From positions 12,263-76,262 of the forward strand of contig CAMLRZ010000003.1 in the NCBI GenBank assembly GCA_946482575.1: DNA of 64,000 bases, written 5' to 3'. Source of the DNA: an uncultured Candidatus Saccharibacteria bacterium (lineage in GTDB: Bacteria > Patescibacteria > Saccharimonadia > Saccharimonadales > UBA4665). Of the stretch, positions 1 to 6,614 are shown piece by piece (position 1 is the first letter of the stretch; the number at the start of each line of letters is the position of its first letter). The position numbers and the translations under genes were made by a program. A model generated the notes under the pieces. The model was not told the DNA's origin. It did no database searches and worked only from the letters and a program-made list of their open reading frames with translations.

Positions 1-89
1 CTTAAGTTGTTCATTTACCGCTTAAGTATAGCAGAGCCAGAGTGATTTAAAGGCCACAGCTACCCTGCTATTTGCTATACTGCAATAAT

Positions 90-731
90 ATGATTTACAA
101 AGCTGTATTATTTGACATGGACGGAGTGATTGTTGATAGCGAGCCTCTCCACGTAGCTGCATTTCAGGCGACAATAAAAGAATATGGCCGAGACCTGAGC
201 GCAGACGAGTATAAAGATTTTTTTGCTGGCCGGACCGACCAGGCTGGATTTGAAAAGTATTTTGATTTTATTGGCGAGACGGTGGATATGCCGGTCATTA
301 TGGACAAAAAGGCCAAAAAGTATCTGCAAATTGCTGCCGATCAGCTTACGCCCTACCCGCACATCGTGGAATTTATACGTGAACTTGGTGAGCGCAACGT
401 TCCTCTGGCGTTGGTAACGGGCTCGCTCCGTGCCGAGGCCGAGGTTGTGCTGAACACCTTTGATCTGGCTCAATATTTTACCGCAGTCATTGCCGCCGAA
501 GACATTTCTGAAAGCAAGCCCAACCCCGAGGGTTACCTAAAAGGCGCGACTGCCTTGCAGACTTCACCAGAGGACTGTGTAATTATTGAAGACGCCCCCA
601 GCGGCGTGCTGGCAGCAAAGAACGCTGGAATCCGCTGTGTGGCCATAACCAACACGCACACTAGCGATGAGCTCAAAGAGGCAACCATAATTGTAGACAG
701 CTTACAGCCGGGAGCTCTAGAGAATCTGTAG
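90..731 (+). CDS. HAD-superfamily phosphatase/phosphomutase, beta-phosphoglucomutase-like
   Basis: A 213-residue cytosolic HAD hydrolase. Motif I is LFDMDGVIVD with the nucleophile and acid/base Asp9 and Asp11. It is followed by a cap helix region, motif II LVTGS, motif III lysine in SKPNPEGY, and motif IV IIEDAPSGV, the layout of the beta-phosphoglucomutase/phosphatase subfamily. The substrate, probably a small sugar phosphate, cannot be told from sequence. A TTG at 72 is in frame, but ATG 90 begins at the usual HAD N-terminus and lies 8 nt after a TATACT box (76-81), so the mRNA is probably leaderless or nearly so. It is convergent with the next gene, with 6 nt between stops. Confidence 0.9.
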   Translation: MIYKAVLFDMDGVIVDSEPLHVAAFQATIKEYGRDLSADEYKDFFAGRTDQAGFEKYFDFIGETVDMPVIMDKKAKKYLQIAADQLTPYPHIVEFIRELGERNVPLALVTGSLRAEAEVVLNTFDLAQYFTAVIAAEDISESKPNPEGYLKGATALQTSPEDCVIIEDAPSGVLAAKNAGIRCVAITNTHTSDELKEATIIVDSLQPGALENL

Positions 732-737
732 TTGAGG

Positions 738-1475
738 TTATGACAATTTTCTGGTTGCGTGTTTGACAATCCACTGCGTATTTGGGTCCGCTGATGCGCC
801 CCACTCTTTGATAAGCAAGCGAACTGGTGCAGGATTAATCTTTAAATAGTCCGTAAGATGATTGGCGACGGATTTTTGTACAAACCGGACTGGATCCTCC
901 TTGAGAATTTCTAGGATTTCAAATGCTGGCGTTGGATTATTTACAAAGGTGTCTAACTTTGGAGCCCACGGTAGTTTGGGGCGCAGACCCTCACTCGCCA
1001 GTCGGCGCAGATGAAAGTTATCGGATTGTGCCCACTGCTTTAGGTACCCCAGGGCTTTCTGGGGATTTTGCCGGACGTAAGGACGAACGGCATATTCACC
1101 TGTATTGCGCTTCGTCACTTCGGCAATTGCTTGCATAGAGATGTCAAAATTATTAAGTCCGTGCCTTTCGATAAACTTACCTACGGGCATAAGCCAATAA
1201 AAGTGAGTGAACATGCCAGTTTGATTAGGATTTTCTGGCCCCAGAATACTCATCAGGATAGCCAACGCTTTGGCATAATCTTGCGGCAAAAATTCGTGCA
1301 GCGTGTCAGCAATGGCTTCAATACGCTGAGTGTAGGTCTTGCCAATCGTACGCGTCTTAACAGCTTGCACAAAGCCCCTATCGTCAAACATAGGATATAC
1401 TGGCTTGATTTTTCCCGCCAAGATTTCTGCCAAATTAGCGCCAAATAACTCGGTAATTTTTATAGTCGTTGCCAT
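738..1475 (-). CDS. DNA alkylation repair protein, AlkC/AlkD-like HEAT-repeat glycosylase
   Basis: A 245-residue all-helical protein. The blocks EYAVRPYVRQNP, HLRRLASEGLRPKLPWAP and VQKSVANHLTDYLKINP match the HEAT-like repeats of the AlkC/AlkD family, which excises N3- and N7-alkylated purines from DNA. The family wraps DNA on a positively charged concave face; the conserved RR, RP and SVANHL patches seen here are the family signature. Length is as expected. The ATG is preceded by AT-rich sequence with a TATAGT box about 13 nt upstream and no SD. The family is clear; whether it prefers AlkC-type or AlkD-type lesions is not. Confidence 0.8.
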   Translation of the reverse strand: MATTIKITELFGANLAEILAGKIKPVYPMFDDRGFVQAVKTRTIGKTYTQRIEAIADTLHEFLPQDYAKALAILMSILGPENPNQTGMFTHFYWLMPVGKFIERHGLNNFDISMQAIAEVTKRNTGEYAVRPYVRQNPQKALGYLKQWAQSDNFHLRRLASEGLRPKLPWAPKLDTFVNNPTPAFEILEILKEDPVRFVQKSVANHLTDYLKINPAPVRLLIKEWGASADPNTQWIVKHATRKLS

Positions 1476-1573
1476 TTATATAGATTGTACTATATCGATT
1501 AGTATTTCGTTGGGTCTATGGCGCGAAGCCATTCTTCCTGTCCGAGATAATGTATTTTTGTTATTATTAACCT

Positions 1574-1867
1574 ATGGGTAAACGATTACTGACAGCTGCA
1601 GCTGTTCTTGGCTTTATAGTTCCGTATTCTGTAGTCGGTATGTTCATTCTCCATAATGGCTTGGACATTTCTCTTTTGTTAAGTCAGGTATTCGCCTCGT
1701 ATGGCTCAGTATTTTTTGCGCTAGATGTTATATTATGCGCCTTCTTTGTCATTGGCTTGTGTATTACAGATAAATCCTTGGGCAACAAGAGCTACCTTAT
1801 CGTTGCAGTGACCCTTCTTGTTGGGCCAAGCTGCTCGATACCTCTATATTATCGGCTCAAACGGTAG
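1574..1867 (+). CDS. DUF2834 family small membrane protein
   Basis: A 97-residue integral membrane protein with three hydrophobic segments (about residues 7-27, 45-64 and 75-90). It ends in the LLVGPSCSIPLYYRLKR block typical of DUF2834 proteins, which are three-helix membrane proteins of unknown function. The start follows TATTAT (1562-1567) by 6 nt with no SD, so it is probably leaderless. It stands alone between a divergent repair gene and the tRNA-Glu terminator. No function can be assigned. Confidence 0.7.
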   Translation: MGKRLLTAAAVLGFIVPYSVVGMFILHNGLDISLLLSQVFASYGSVFFALDVILCAFFVIGLCITDKSLGNKSYLIVAVTLLVGPSCSIPLYYRLKR

Positions 1868-1935
1868 TTAGCTCTAATTTTACTCGGGATTGCAGGTGAA
1901 CAGACATGTCTCATGTGTTTTCGTGCTAAAGGAAA

Positions 1936-1977
1936 CCAAGAAAAAACGCCCATCTTACGATGAGCGCCTTTTCTTGG
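1936..1977 (-). terminator. Intrinsic terminator of tRNA-Glu
   Basis: Read on the minus strand, an 8-bp stem with one mismatch (GATG/CATC core, 1947-1966) with a 4-nt loop is followed by a run of T (1941-1946). An outer CCAAGAAAA/TTTTCTTGG pair overlaps the encoded CCA of the tRNA. Confidence 0.8.
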
Positions 1978-2049
1978 TGACCTCACGGAGAATCGAACTC
2001 CGGTTGCTGGGATGAGAACCCAGTGTCCTAGCCGCTAGACGATGAGGCC
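1975..2049 (-). tRNA. tRNA-Glu (anticodon CTC)
   Basis: A full cloverleaf folds on the minus strand: acceptor GGCCTCA/TGAGGTC, D-arm with the GTCTAGCGGCTAGGAC pattern, anticodon stem CTGGG/CCCAG with loop TTCTCAT (anticodon CTC, reads GAG), and T-arm CGGAGTTCGATTCTCCG. The 3' CCA is encoded (1975-1977). A -10-like TATTATATG lies near 2165-2175, roughly 115 nt upstream. Confidence 0.95.
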
Positions 2050-2217
2050 AAATTTGCAGGAAAGCTGCCAAAATGTGTTTACATATTTTGGAGGTTTCCG
2101 AAAGTTTGGGTTCATATGCTGCAAGGCATATGAGAATTGCTGCTCGGCCGCAGGCCAAAACAACTCACATATAATAGCACAACAGAGGCGATCTTTCAAT
2201 AATAATGGTGGTGCTGG
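2050..2217. other. Non-coding stretch upstream of tRNA-Glu
   Basis: AT-rich spacer with two short inverted repeats, CCAAAAT/ATTTTGG (about 2070-2093) and CATATGC/GGCATATG (about 2113-2132), plus the probable tRNA promoter. No open frame or recognised RNA family was seen. Confidence 0.5.
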
Positions 2218-2281
2218 CATGGGGTGGGGTTCGGGGATTCGCGAAGAACGCGAAGCTTGTTCCCCGGAACGCCACCCCATG
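2218..2281 (-). terminator. Long 3' hairpin after the ubiquitin-like operon
   Basis: CATGGGGTGG (2218-2227) pairs perfectly with CCACCCCATG (2272-2281), with a further internal GTTCGGGGA/TCCCCGGAAC pairing. It lies 65 nt past the stop of the ubiquitin-like gene and has no T-tract. It belongs to the set of long 3' hairpins that follow GC-rich genes in this window. Confidence 0.6.
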
Positions 2282-2346
2282 ACCTGGCGGTGTCGTCACA
2301 GACGACGGTGCTCAGGATTTACAGCGAGTGTGCAGCAGAGCTGAGC

Positions 2347-2625
2347 TCAGCCGCAGGCGATCTCGCTGCTGACGGTGATCACGTGCGTGGCCGCGCCGAC
2401 CGGCACGATGGTGTCCGGCGTGATGGCCCGACCGTCGAGGTACACCACGTCGCTGTCACCCACGGTGACGCCGGCCTGGTCCAGGTAGAACTGGACGGTG
2501 CGGTCGGTCTCCTCGGGGATGTCGACGGAGCGGCCCTCGGGGTCGAAGACCTTCACCGGCGCGGCCAGCTGGGTCTCCTCGGCGGTGGTACCACCAGCGG
2601 TGGGGCTGAGCGTTGCTGCGGGCAT
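2347..2625 (-). CDS. Ubiquitin-like/sulfur-carrier-like beta-grasp protein
   Basis: A 92-residue protein with a low-complexity N-terminus (1-21) and a beta-grasp-like domain (about 22-92). It has the ThiS/MoaD/ubiquitin-like pattern: paired strands around VKVFDPEGRSVDI, a helix TVQFYLDQAGV, then VVYLDGRAITPDT and a final strand ending IACG. The C-terminus is an exposed Cys-Gly rather than the usual Gly-Gly, with nothing to trim. It is the last gene of an operon behind an E1-like enzyme and a membrane E2-like protein, 19 nt after the E1 stop, with SD AGAGGAG. That context favours a conjugated or activated ubiquitin-like modifier. A simple sulfur carrier is the alternative, but no molybdopterin or thiamin genes are nearby. 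Codons are GC-rich. Confidence 0.65.
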   Translation of the reverse strand: MPAATLSPTAGGTTAEETQLAAPVKVFDPEGRSVDIPEETDRTVQFYLDQAGVTVGDSDVVYLDGRAITPDTIVPVGAATHVITVSSEIACG

Positions 2626-2644
2626 GATGTTCTCCTCTTGCTCT

Positions 2645-3349
2645 TCAGAGCGTGTCAGAAGTTGTGCGGTGCATGGTGTCCAGATCCTCGGCTATGACTG
2701 CCTTGGGCATCGCTCCTTCCGGGGTTTCGATGCGGGTGACCCACAACCGGTACTGGCCAACGGCCAGCGAGGCCACGGTTTGGGCCGGGTCGATGACCGC
2801 GCGCTCAGCGCACGGAAGCGGTTGGACCTGGGAGTCGGGCCGCAGGTACAGCGGGCTGGTGTAGCGCTCCGCAGCTTCGGTGTCCGCGGGGCTCAGCCGC
2901 ACGATCTTGATTCGCGTGCGTCCCACCCGAAGGTCGAAGAACTGCGGCACGGCGGCCATGCTGGCCTGCGCGGCGGTGAAGACCTCCCGACGCGACTCCA
3001 GCGAGTCCGTACAGGCGAACACCACACCGCTCAGCGGGGAGTTGGCCGTGACGAACTCACGATGCAGCGTCAGCTCGGTGGCCAACTGCTGTCGCCTCAG
3101 GAACGCTTGGGCGGCGTCCACCTTGAAGGTGCCCACGTCGTCCTGACGGTAGACGTTGTTCAGCGTCGGGAGGTTGTGGGCCTCAACGCGGTCACCGTCC
3201 CAGATGTCCATGCTGCGAACGCCCATGCTCGCCAGCGTGGCGATGACGTGACTGCCGATGCTGCCGGCGCCCACCACGGTGACGTGTTGGTATCCGGCGA
3301 TATCGGGGTCGAACAGTCCGCGCTGGTTGGCATACCGATCGTTCCTCAT
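2645..3349 (-). CDS. ThiF/MoeB/E1-like ubiquitin-like-protein activating enzyme
   Basis: A 234-residue adenylating enzyme of the E1/ThiF family. Visible features are the nucleotide loop VVGAGSIGSHV (GAGSIG at 27-32), the acidic strand end DGDRVEAHN (51-59), the ATP-contact DDVGTFK (Lys76), the CTDSLESR motif (Asp115, Arg120) and Cys170 in PLPCAERAV, positioned like the catalytic cysteine of ThiF/E1 proteins. The paired CxxC zinc knuckles found in many MoeB proteins are absent. Known relatives adenylate the C-terminal Gly of a ubiquitin-like partner and may pass it to a Cys. The start overlaps the stop of the upstream membrane protein (ATGA, 3346-3349), with SD AGAGGAG. Codons are GC-rich. Confidence 0.85.
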   Translation of the reverse strand: MRNDRYANQRGLFDPDIAGYQHVTVVGAGSIGSHVIATLASMGVRSMDIWDGDRVEAHNLPTLNNVYRQDDVGTFKVDAAQAFLRRQQLATELTLHREFVTANSPLSGVVFACTDSLESRREVFTAAQASMAAVPQFFDLRVGRTRIKIVRLSPADTEAAERYTSPLYLRPDSQVQPLPCAERAVIDPAQTVASLAVGQYRLWVTRIETPEGAMPKAVIAEDLDTMHRTTSDTL

Positions 3350-4605
3350 ACGTTCTCCTCTGCAATCTGCACGAAGGCTCGTGGAACCCTATGCACATGC
3401 TCCGAATTGACAGTGTGAAGTCCCTGCACTGCGAGTGCGGCTGCCTCCAGAACCTGTCCTTGGACAAGGTGGGTGTTGATGAGCGTTTCGTGCTGCCCAA
3501 AGCAGAACTTTTTGCCCATCCGATAGACCGGCGCGCCACCACTCCAGCTTGCGAGCACGCCTGAGCGGAGCTCGATTGCCTTGACCGTTCCGGTCAAGTC
3601 CAGGTGAAGGTCCCAACTTCCCAGGTCGTAGCGGTTTCCTTGGTGTTCAAAGGTGGCCGCCACCATGAGGGCGATGGTGGTGTCACTCACCGGTCGCACA
3701 CCCTGTACCCCAGGAAGTTGCTGAAGCCGATCGAACTCCTTTTCCAGCAGATCATCCGCGGGCGGACCCGGCTCGGCGATATCGTGGATCCGGGCCGACT
3801 CGGCCTTCAGTCGCAATTGCTTGTGCTGCGCCTCCTGGAGCTCCTTGGCCAGTTGGCCACAGAGTTCACGAACATCCTCCAGGTCACCGTTTACTTTTTC
3901 TTTGTAGAACTGGTGACCGGTAGCTGTTCCCCGCTGCCGCATCTGCCAATAGGTTACCTTGGCACCGGCAGCATCAGGTATGAAGCTTCGCTGCCGCTTG
4001 GTCCTGGGCTGTGTGGTGCGTTGTTGCGGCGGCTTTATGAGCATTCGCACGCCACTGACGGCGAACGGGAGCCATAGCACCGGTATCCACAGCGCGAACC
4101 ACCAGACCCACGGCCTGCTCCACGGTAGATCAGCCAGGTAGTGGTGCCGGTCCTTGCAGTCCCAGTAGTACACCACGCCGAGCATCAGGCTGCAGGCGAC
4201 CGCCGTACATGCGATCCAGGCCAGAATCCAGTCGTATATGAAAGGACTCCAGGACAAAGGGTCGGTCGTAGTCCAGCCGCCGCTGCCCGTTCGCTCCACG
4301 GCATTGAGCATCCACCGGAAAGTCGAGTCGTCGAGGGCGTCGGGCGCGAGCCCTTGGCTGTGTAGCCACAAGAGGTTGGTGGCTACTGCCTGGCGCTCAT
4401 CGGGGCTCTGGGCGGCGAGCGTGTCAACCACATGAAGCTGGGCGTTATAACGCTCCACGCTATTGAACCATATGTAGGTGTATCGCACGGTGATGCCGAT
4501 CAGGCCTAGCCCGCTCAGTGCAGCTACCAGACGATAGGCATTGGAATAGGAGTCCATGCGATCCCAGTGCTTACTCGAGGTGTAGTTGGTCCGCTTTATG
4601 GGCAT
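3346..4605 (-). CDS. Membrane-anchored protein with a putative E2-like (UBC/RWD) C-terminal domain
   Basis: A 419-residue protein with three membrane segments (about 24-47, 122-148 and 165-190), a charged and coiled-coil region (about 225-272) and a soluble C-terminal domain (about 284-419). That domain reads as alpha-beta: IALMVAATFEHQGNRYDLGSW and DLHLDL strands, then KKFCFGQHE with Cys368, then a helix ending in N400 and a His cluster. A strand-rich half followed by a CxG cysteine and helices is the general order of divergent bacterial E2 proteins, and the E1 and ubiquitin-like partners follow in the operon. The E2 reading is inference from weak pattern and context; the membrane topology is clearer. 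It is first in the operon. Confidence 0.5.
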   Translation of the reverse strand: MPIKRTNYTSSKHWDRMDSYSNAYRLVAALSGLGLIGITVRYTYIWFNSVERYNAQLHVVDTLAAQSPDERQAVATNLLWLHSQGLAPDALDDSTFRWMLNAVERTGSGGWTTTDPLSWSPFIYDWILAWIACTAVACSLMLGVVYYWDCKDRHHYLADLPWSRPWVWWFALWIPVLWLPFAVSGVRMLIKPPQQRTTQPRTKRQRSFIPDAAGAKVTYWQMRQRGTATGHQFYKEKVNGDLEDVRELCGQLAKELQEAQHKQLRLKAESARIHDIAEPGPPADDLLEKEFDRLQQLPGVQGVRPVSDTTIALMVAATFEHQGNRYDLGSWDLHLDLTGTVKAIELRSGVLASWSGGAPVYRMGKKFCFGQHETLINTHLVQGQVLEAAALAVQGLHTVNSEHVHRVPRAFVQIAEENV

Positions 4606-4728
4606 AACGCTCCCTGCGCGAGGATATATCGGGCCAAAAACTCAGAATATTTCTGAGCTCATAGCCCGATATAACACGTGATCAGAATGTTAAAAAACAA
4701 AGGTCAGAATTACTCTGGCCCGGGTGAA
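4606..4728 (-). promoter_or_regulatory. Structured leader of the ubiquitin-like operon, with two CAGA-N5-TCTG inverted repeats
   Basis: Between promoter and start lie two 13-bp elements of the form CAGA-N5-TCTG (4643-4655 and 4705-4717). A larger pairing TATATCGGGC/GCCCGATATA encloses the first. They could be a repressor operator or RNA stem-loops. Confidence 0.45.
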
Positions 4729-4757
4729 TTTATATCATAAGTACGTCCACGGGGCAA
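4729..4757 (-). promoter_or_regulatory. Promoter of the ubiquitin-like operon
   Basis: On the minus strand, TTGCCC (4752-4757) and TATAAA (4729-4734) are 17 nt apart. This follows directly after the terminator of the upstream gene and precedes a leader of about 120 nt. Confidence 0.55.
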
Positions 4758-4783
4758 TAAAAAACACAGCTTTCGCTGCGTGT
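4758..4783 (-). terminator. Intrinsic terminator after the coiled-coil gene
   Basis: The stem ACACGCAGC/GCTGTGT with a 4-nt loop is followed by TTTTTT on the minus strand. Confidence 0.75.
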
Positions 4784-4808
4784 CGTTCTAATGTGTGGTG
4801 TCTTCGGA

Positions 4809-4874
4809 AAGGAGGCTGCAGCTGATGCTTGGTGTCGCGATTGCGACGCATCGAACTGCAGCGCTCCCCTCCTT
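4809..4874 (-). terminator. Long nested 3' hairpin after the coiled-coil gene
   Basis: AAGGAGG-CTGCAG pairs with CTGCAG-CCTCCTT at the base. Further in, GATGC/GCATC and GTCGC-GATT-GCGAC form stacked stems. It lies between the stop codon at 4919 and the intrinsic terminator. Confidence 0.6.
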
Positions 4875-4918
4875 CAGGTGGTCACCTCAGTGGTGGCCGG
4901 GGGTGTGTAGTGAGTGGA

Positions 4919-6151
4919 TCACTCCTTGTGGTTGTCGTAGTGGTAGGGGTCGGCCTGGGGCTCGACGGAGCCGTTGCGGCGCGGGCCGAAGCCGAAGCTG
5001 CCGAGCCCGCCGGAGCTGGGCTGCGAAGGGCCGCCGAACGGGTGGACGGCGACGTAGTCGAAGCCGGCCGACGGGTCGTCGCCCAGGCCCAGGAAGGCGT
5101 TGAAGAAGTCCTTGCACTCCGGGCAGTTCTCCCCGCCGGTGTGGCTGGGTTCTTCGCCGAAGCGCAGGAGGTCCGTGAGGCTCAGGCCACCCGTGGCCTT
5201 GCGCGTCAGCTTCTCGGAGTACTGCACGGCTGCCTCGGGCTCCGCGTAGATCCGGGCCAGCTCCTCGGTGGTGAGGTGCGGGACGCCGGTGCGGAACCAG
5301 TTGTTGGTCGTCCGACGCAGCACGCCCTCCAGCGTCTCGCGGCCGTGCTGGCTGAGTCCGGGCACGCGGGAGTTGGGTCGGGTCTCCAGGACCACCGGGA
5401 CCAGTCGCGGCAGGTCGGAGTCGTTGGCCGACTCGAGCATGACGTGGTCCCGCATCATGCCGATGGTGTCGGGCGCCTGGGCGCGGACGGTGAACTTGAA
5501 GCCCGAGAGCTCGAACGACGTGGTGACGGTGTCGCCCAGCACGTGGAGCTCGCCCGGGTGCAGACCCGATCGCACGTTCTTGGCGCCGGCGGCGAGGAGC
5601 TGGATGAAGCTGTTGACGATGCCGTGGACGTCGCGGCGGTAGGTGTCCACCCGCTGCATCATGCCGATGATGTCGTTGAGGCTGGCGATGCGCGTGTTCT
5701 TGCCGTCGAGCTCGCGACCGTGCCGCTCGGCGATCTCCTGCTGGTCGGCCATGAAGTCCTCGCCGAGCTTCGCCAGGGCGGCGTCTTTCTCGGCGTTGAG
5801 CTCCGCGCGGAGCGTGTCGAGCATGGCCTGGGCACCCTGTCGGGCGTTGTTGCTGGCCTCCTCCAGGCGCTGGTCGATCAGCTGCTGGATGCCCTTGGCG
5901 GCGTTCTGGATGGCCGACGGCTTGTCGGTGACGTTGTCGCCCTGCAGCAGCCACGCGATGACCTCGGGGTCCCACAGGAGCGCGCTGGCGTCGACCAGGT
6001 CGTTGTGTCGGGCGATGAGCTCCTTCATGGCGGTGCCGTAGTTGCCACGCGGTGACGGTACGAACTTGCCGCTCTCGTCGAAGTTGCCCTTCGGCTTCTG
6101 CTCTTCGGGGGTGCTGGATTTGCTGCTCACGGATGTACCTTTCGGTCTCAT
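4919..6151 (-). CDS. Unrecognised GC-rich coiled-coil protein with Gly/Pro-rich tail
   Basis: A 410-residue protein, predicted soluble, with no signal peptide. Residues about 1-40 are polar and disordered. About 80-165 is a helical, charged coiled-coil region rich in Ala, Glu and Lys. A mixed alpha/beta domain follows (about 170-350), then NCPECKD with a CxxC pair, and a Gly/Ser/Pro-rich tail. ATG 6151 has a weak SD; GTG 6130 (Val8) has GAAAGG 7 nt upstream and is an equally good start. It lies immediately upstream of the ubiquitin-like operon on the same strand but has its own terminator, so any functional link is unproven. Codons are strongly GC-biased. I do not recognise the family. Confidence 0.75.
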   Translation of the reverse strand: MRPKGTSVSSKSSTPEEQKPKGNFDESGKFVPSPRGNYGTAMKELIARHNDLVDASALLWDPEVIAWLLQGDNVTDKPSAIQNAAKGIQQLIDQRLEEASNNARQGAQAMLDTLRAELNAEKDAALAKLGEDFMADQQEIAERHGRELDGKNTRIASLNDIIGMMQRVDTYRRDVHGIVNSFIQLLAAGAKNVRSGLHPGELHVLGDTVTTSFELSGFKFTVRAQAPDTIGMMRDHVMLESANDSDLPRLVPVVLETRPNSRVPGLSQHGRETLEGVLRRTTNNWFRTGVPHLTTEELARIYAEPEAAVQYSEKLTRKATGGLSLTDLLRFGEEPSHTGGENCPECKDFFNAFLGLGDDPSAGFDYVAVHPFGGPSQPSSGGLGSFGFGPRRNGSVEPQADPYHYDNHKE

Positions 6152-6344
6152 GCGGTGCGCACTTCCCTGTCCCTAAATCAGACAGTTGCGTATGGACGCA
6201 AAAAGTTTCCACTTGTACACATTGTGAAAGCTCGTGGAACTTCAGAAGGCTGCTAAAGGTTTTTTACAAAACCGCTAGCAGCCGCCCAAAGCTCGACACG
6301 AGCTTGCTTTCAGTTTGGCTAAGCCAAAAAAGCTGAACAGACAT
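6152..6344 (-). promoter_or_regulatory. Highly structured leader of the coiled-coil gene
   Basis: Three consecutive inverted repeats: GTTTCCAC/GTGGAAC (6205-6240); GGCTGCTA/TAGCAGCC enclosing GGTTTT/AAAACC (6248-6283); and AAGCTCG-ACA-CGAGCTT (6289-6305). All would lie in the 5' untranslated region if the promoter at 6345-6373 is right. Confidence 0.5.
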
Positions 6345-6373
6345 ACTTTACACTATTTTTGCACTTTATTCAA
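6345..6373 (-). promoter_or_regulatory. Possible promoter of the coiled-coil gene
   Basis: On the minus strand, TTGAAT (6368-6373) and TAAAGT (6345-6350) are 17 nt apart. It is an imperfect match. Confidence 0.35.
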
Positions 6374-6496
6374 TATGTGCCGTACAGGTGTACGTAAAAT
6401 GATCCAAATTAACAGCGGTTGCCGTTAAAAAGTCCTTTTCTTTTTAACGAACTTATGGTAACTTTTACAAGTCAAAGCGCTAATGGTGGGTTCGTT

Positions 6497-6525
6497 GGAG
6501 CGCTTTGGAGTAAAGCGCTCCTTTT
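6497..6525 (+). terminator. Perfect terminator-like hairpin in the leader of the tail-fibre-like gene
   Basis: GGAGCGCTTT (6497-6506), a 5-nt loop and AAAGCGCTCC (6512-6521) form a perfect 10-bp stem followed by TTTT. It lies about 90 nt before the start codon at 6615, so it could be an attenuator or a boundary element. A second pair, GTTAAAAAG/CTTTTTAAC, lies just upstream (about 6424-6449). Confidence 0.6.
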
Positions 6526-6614
6526 AAGATAAAAGTTTTGTTACATTTTGTTTTTACGCTGGCCCAATGGTCGAGCGCTTATTTTTTATTGTCAAAAAAA
6601 TAATGGGAGGATAC

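Noticed and set aside
2347..2625. MoaD/ThiS of cofactor biosynthesis
   Set aside because: Not excluded, but there are no molybdopterin or thiamin genes and the operon instead includes a membrane E2-like protein.
4829..6212. Long open frames of over 400 codons on both strands overlapping the coiled-coil gene
   Set aside because: They are shadows of a GC-rich gene whose bias removes stop codons in other frames; they are low-complexity in translation and lack plausible starts.
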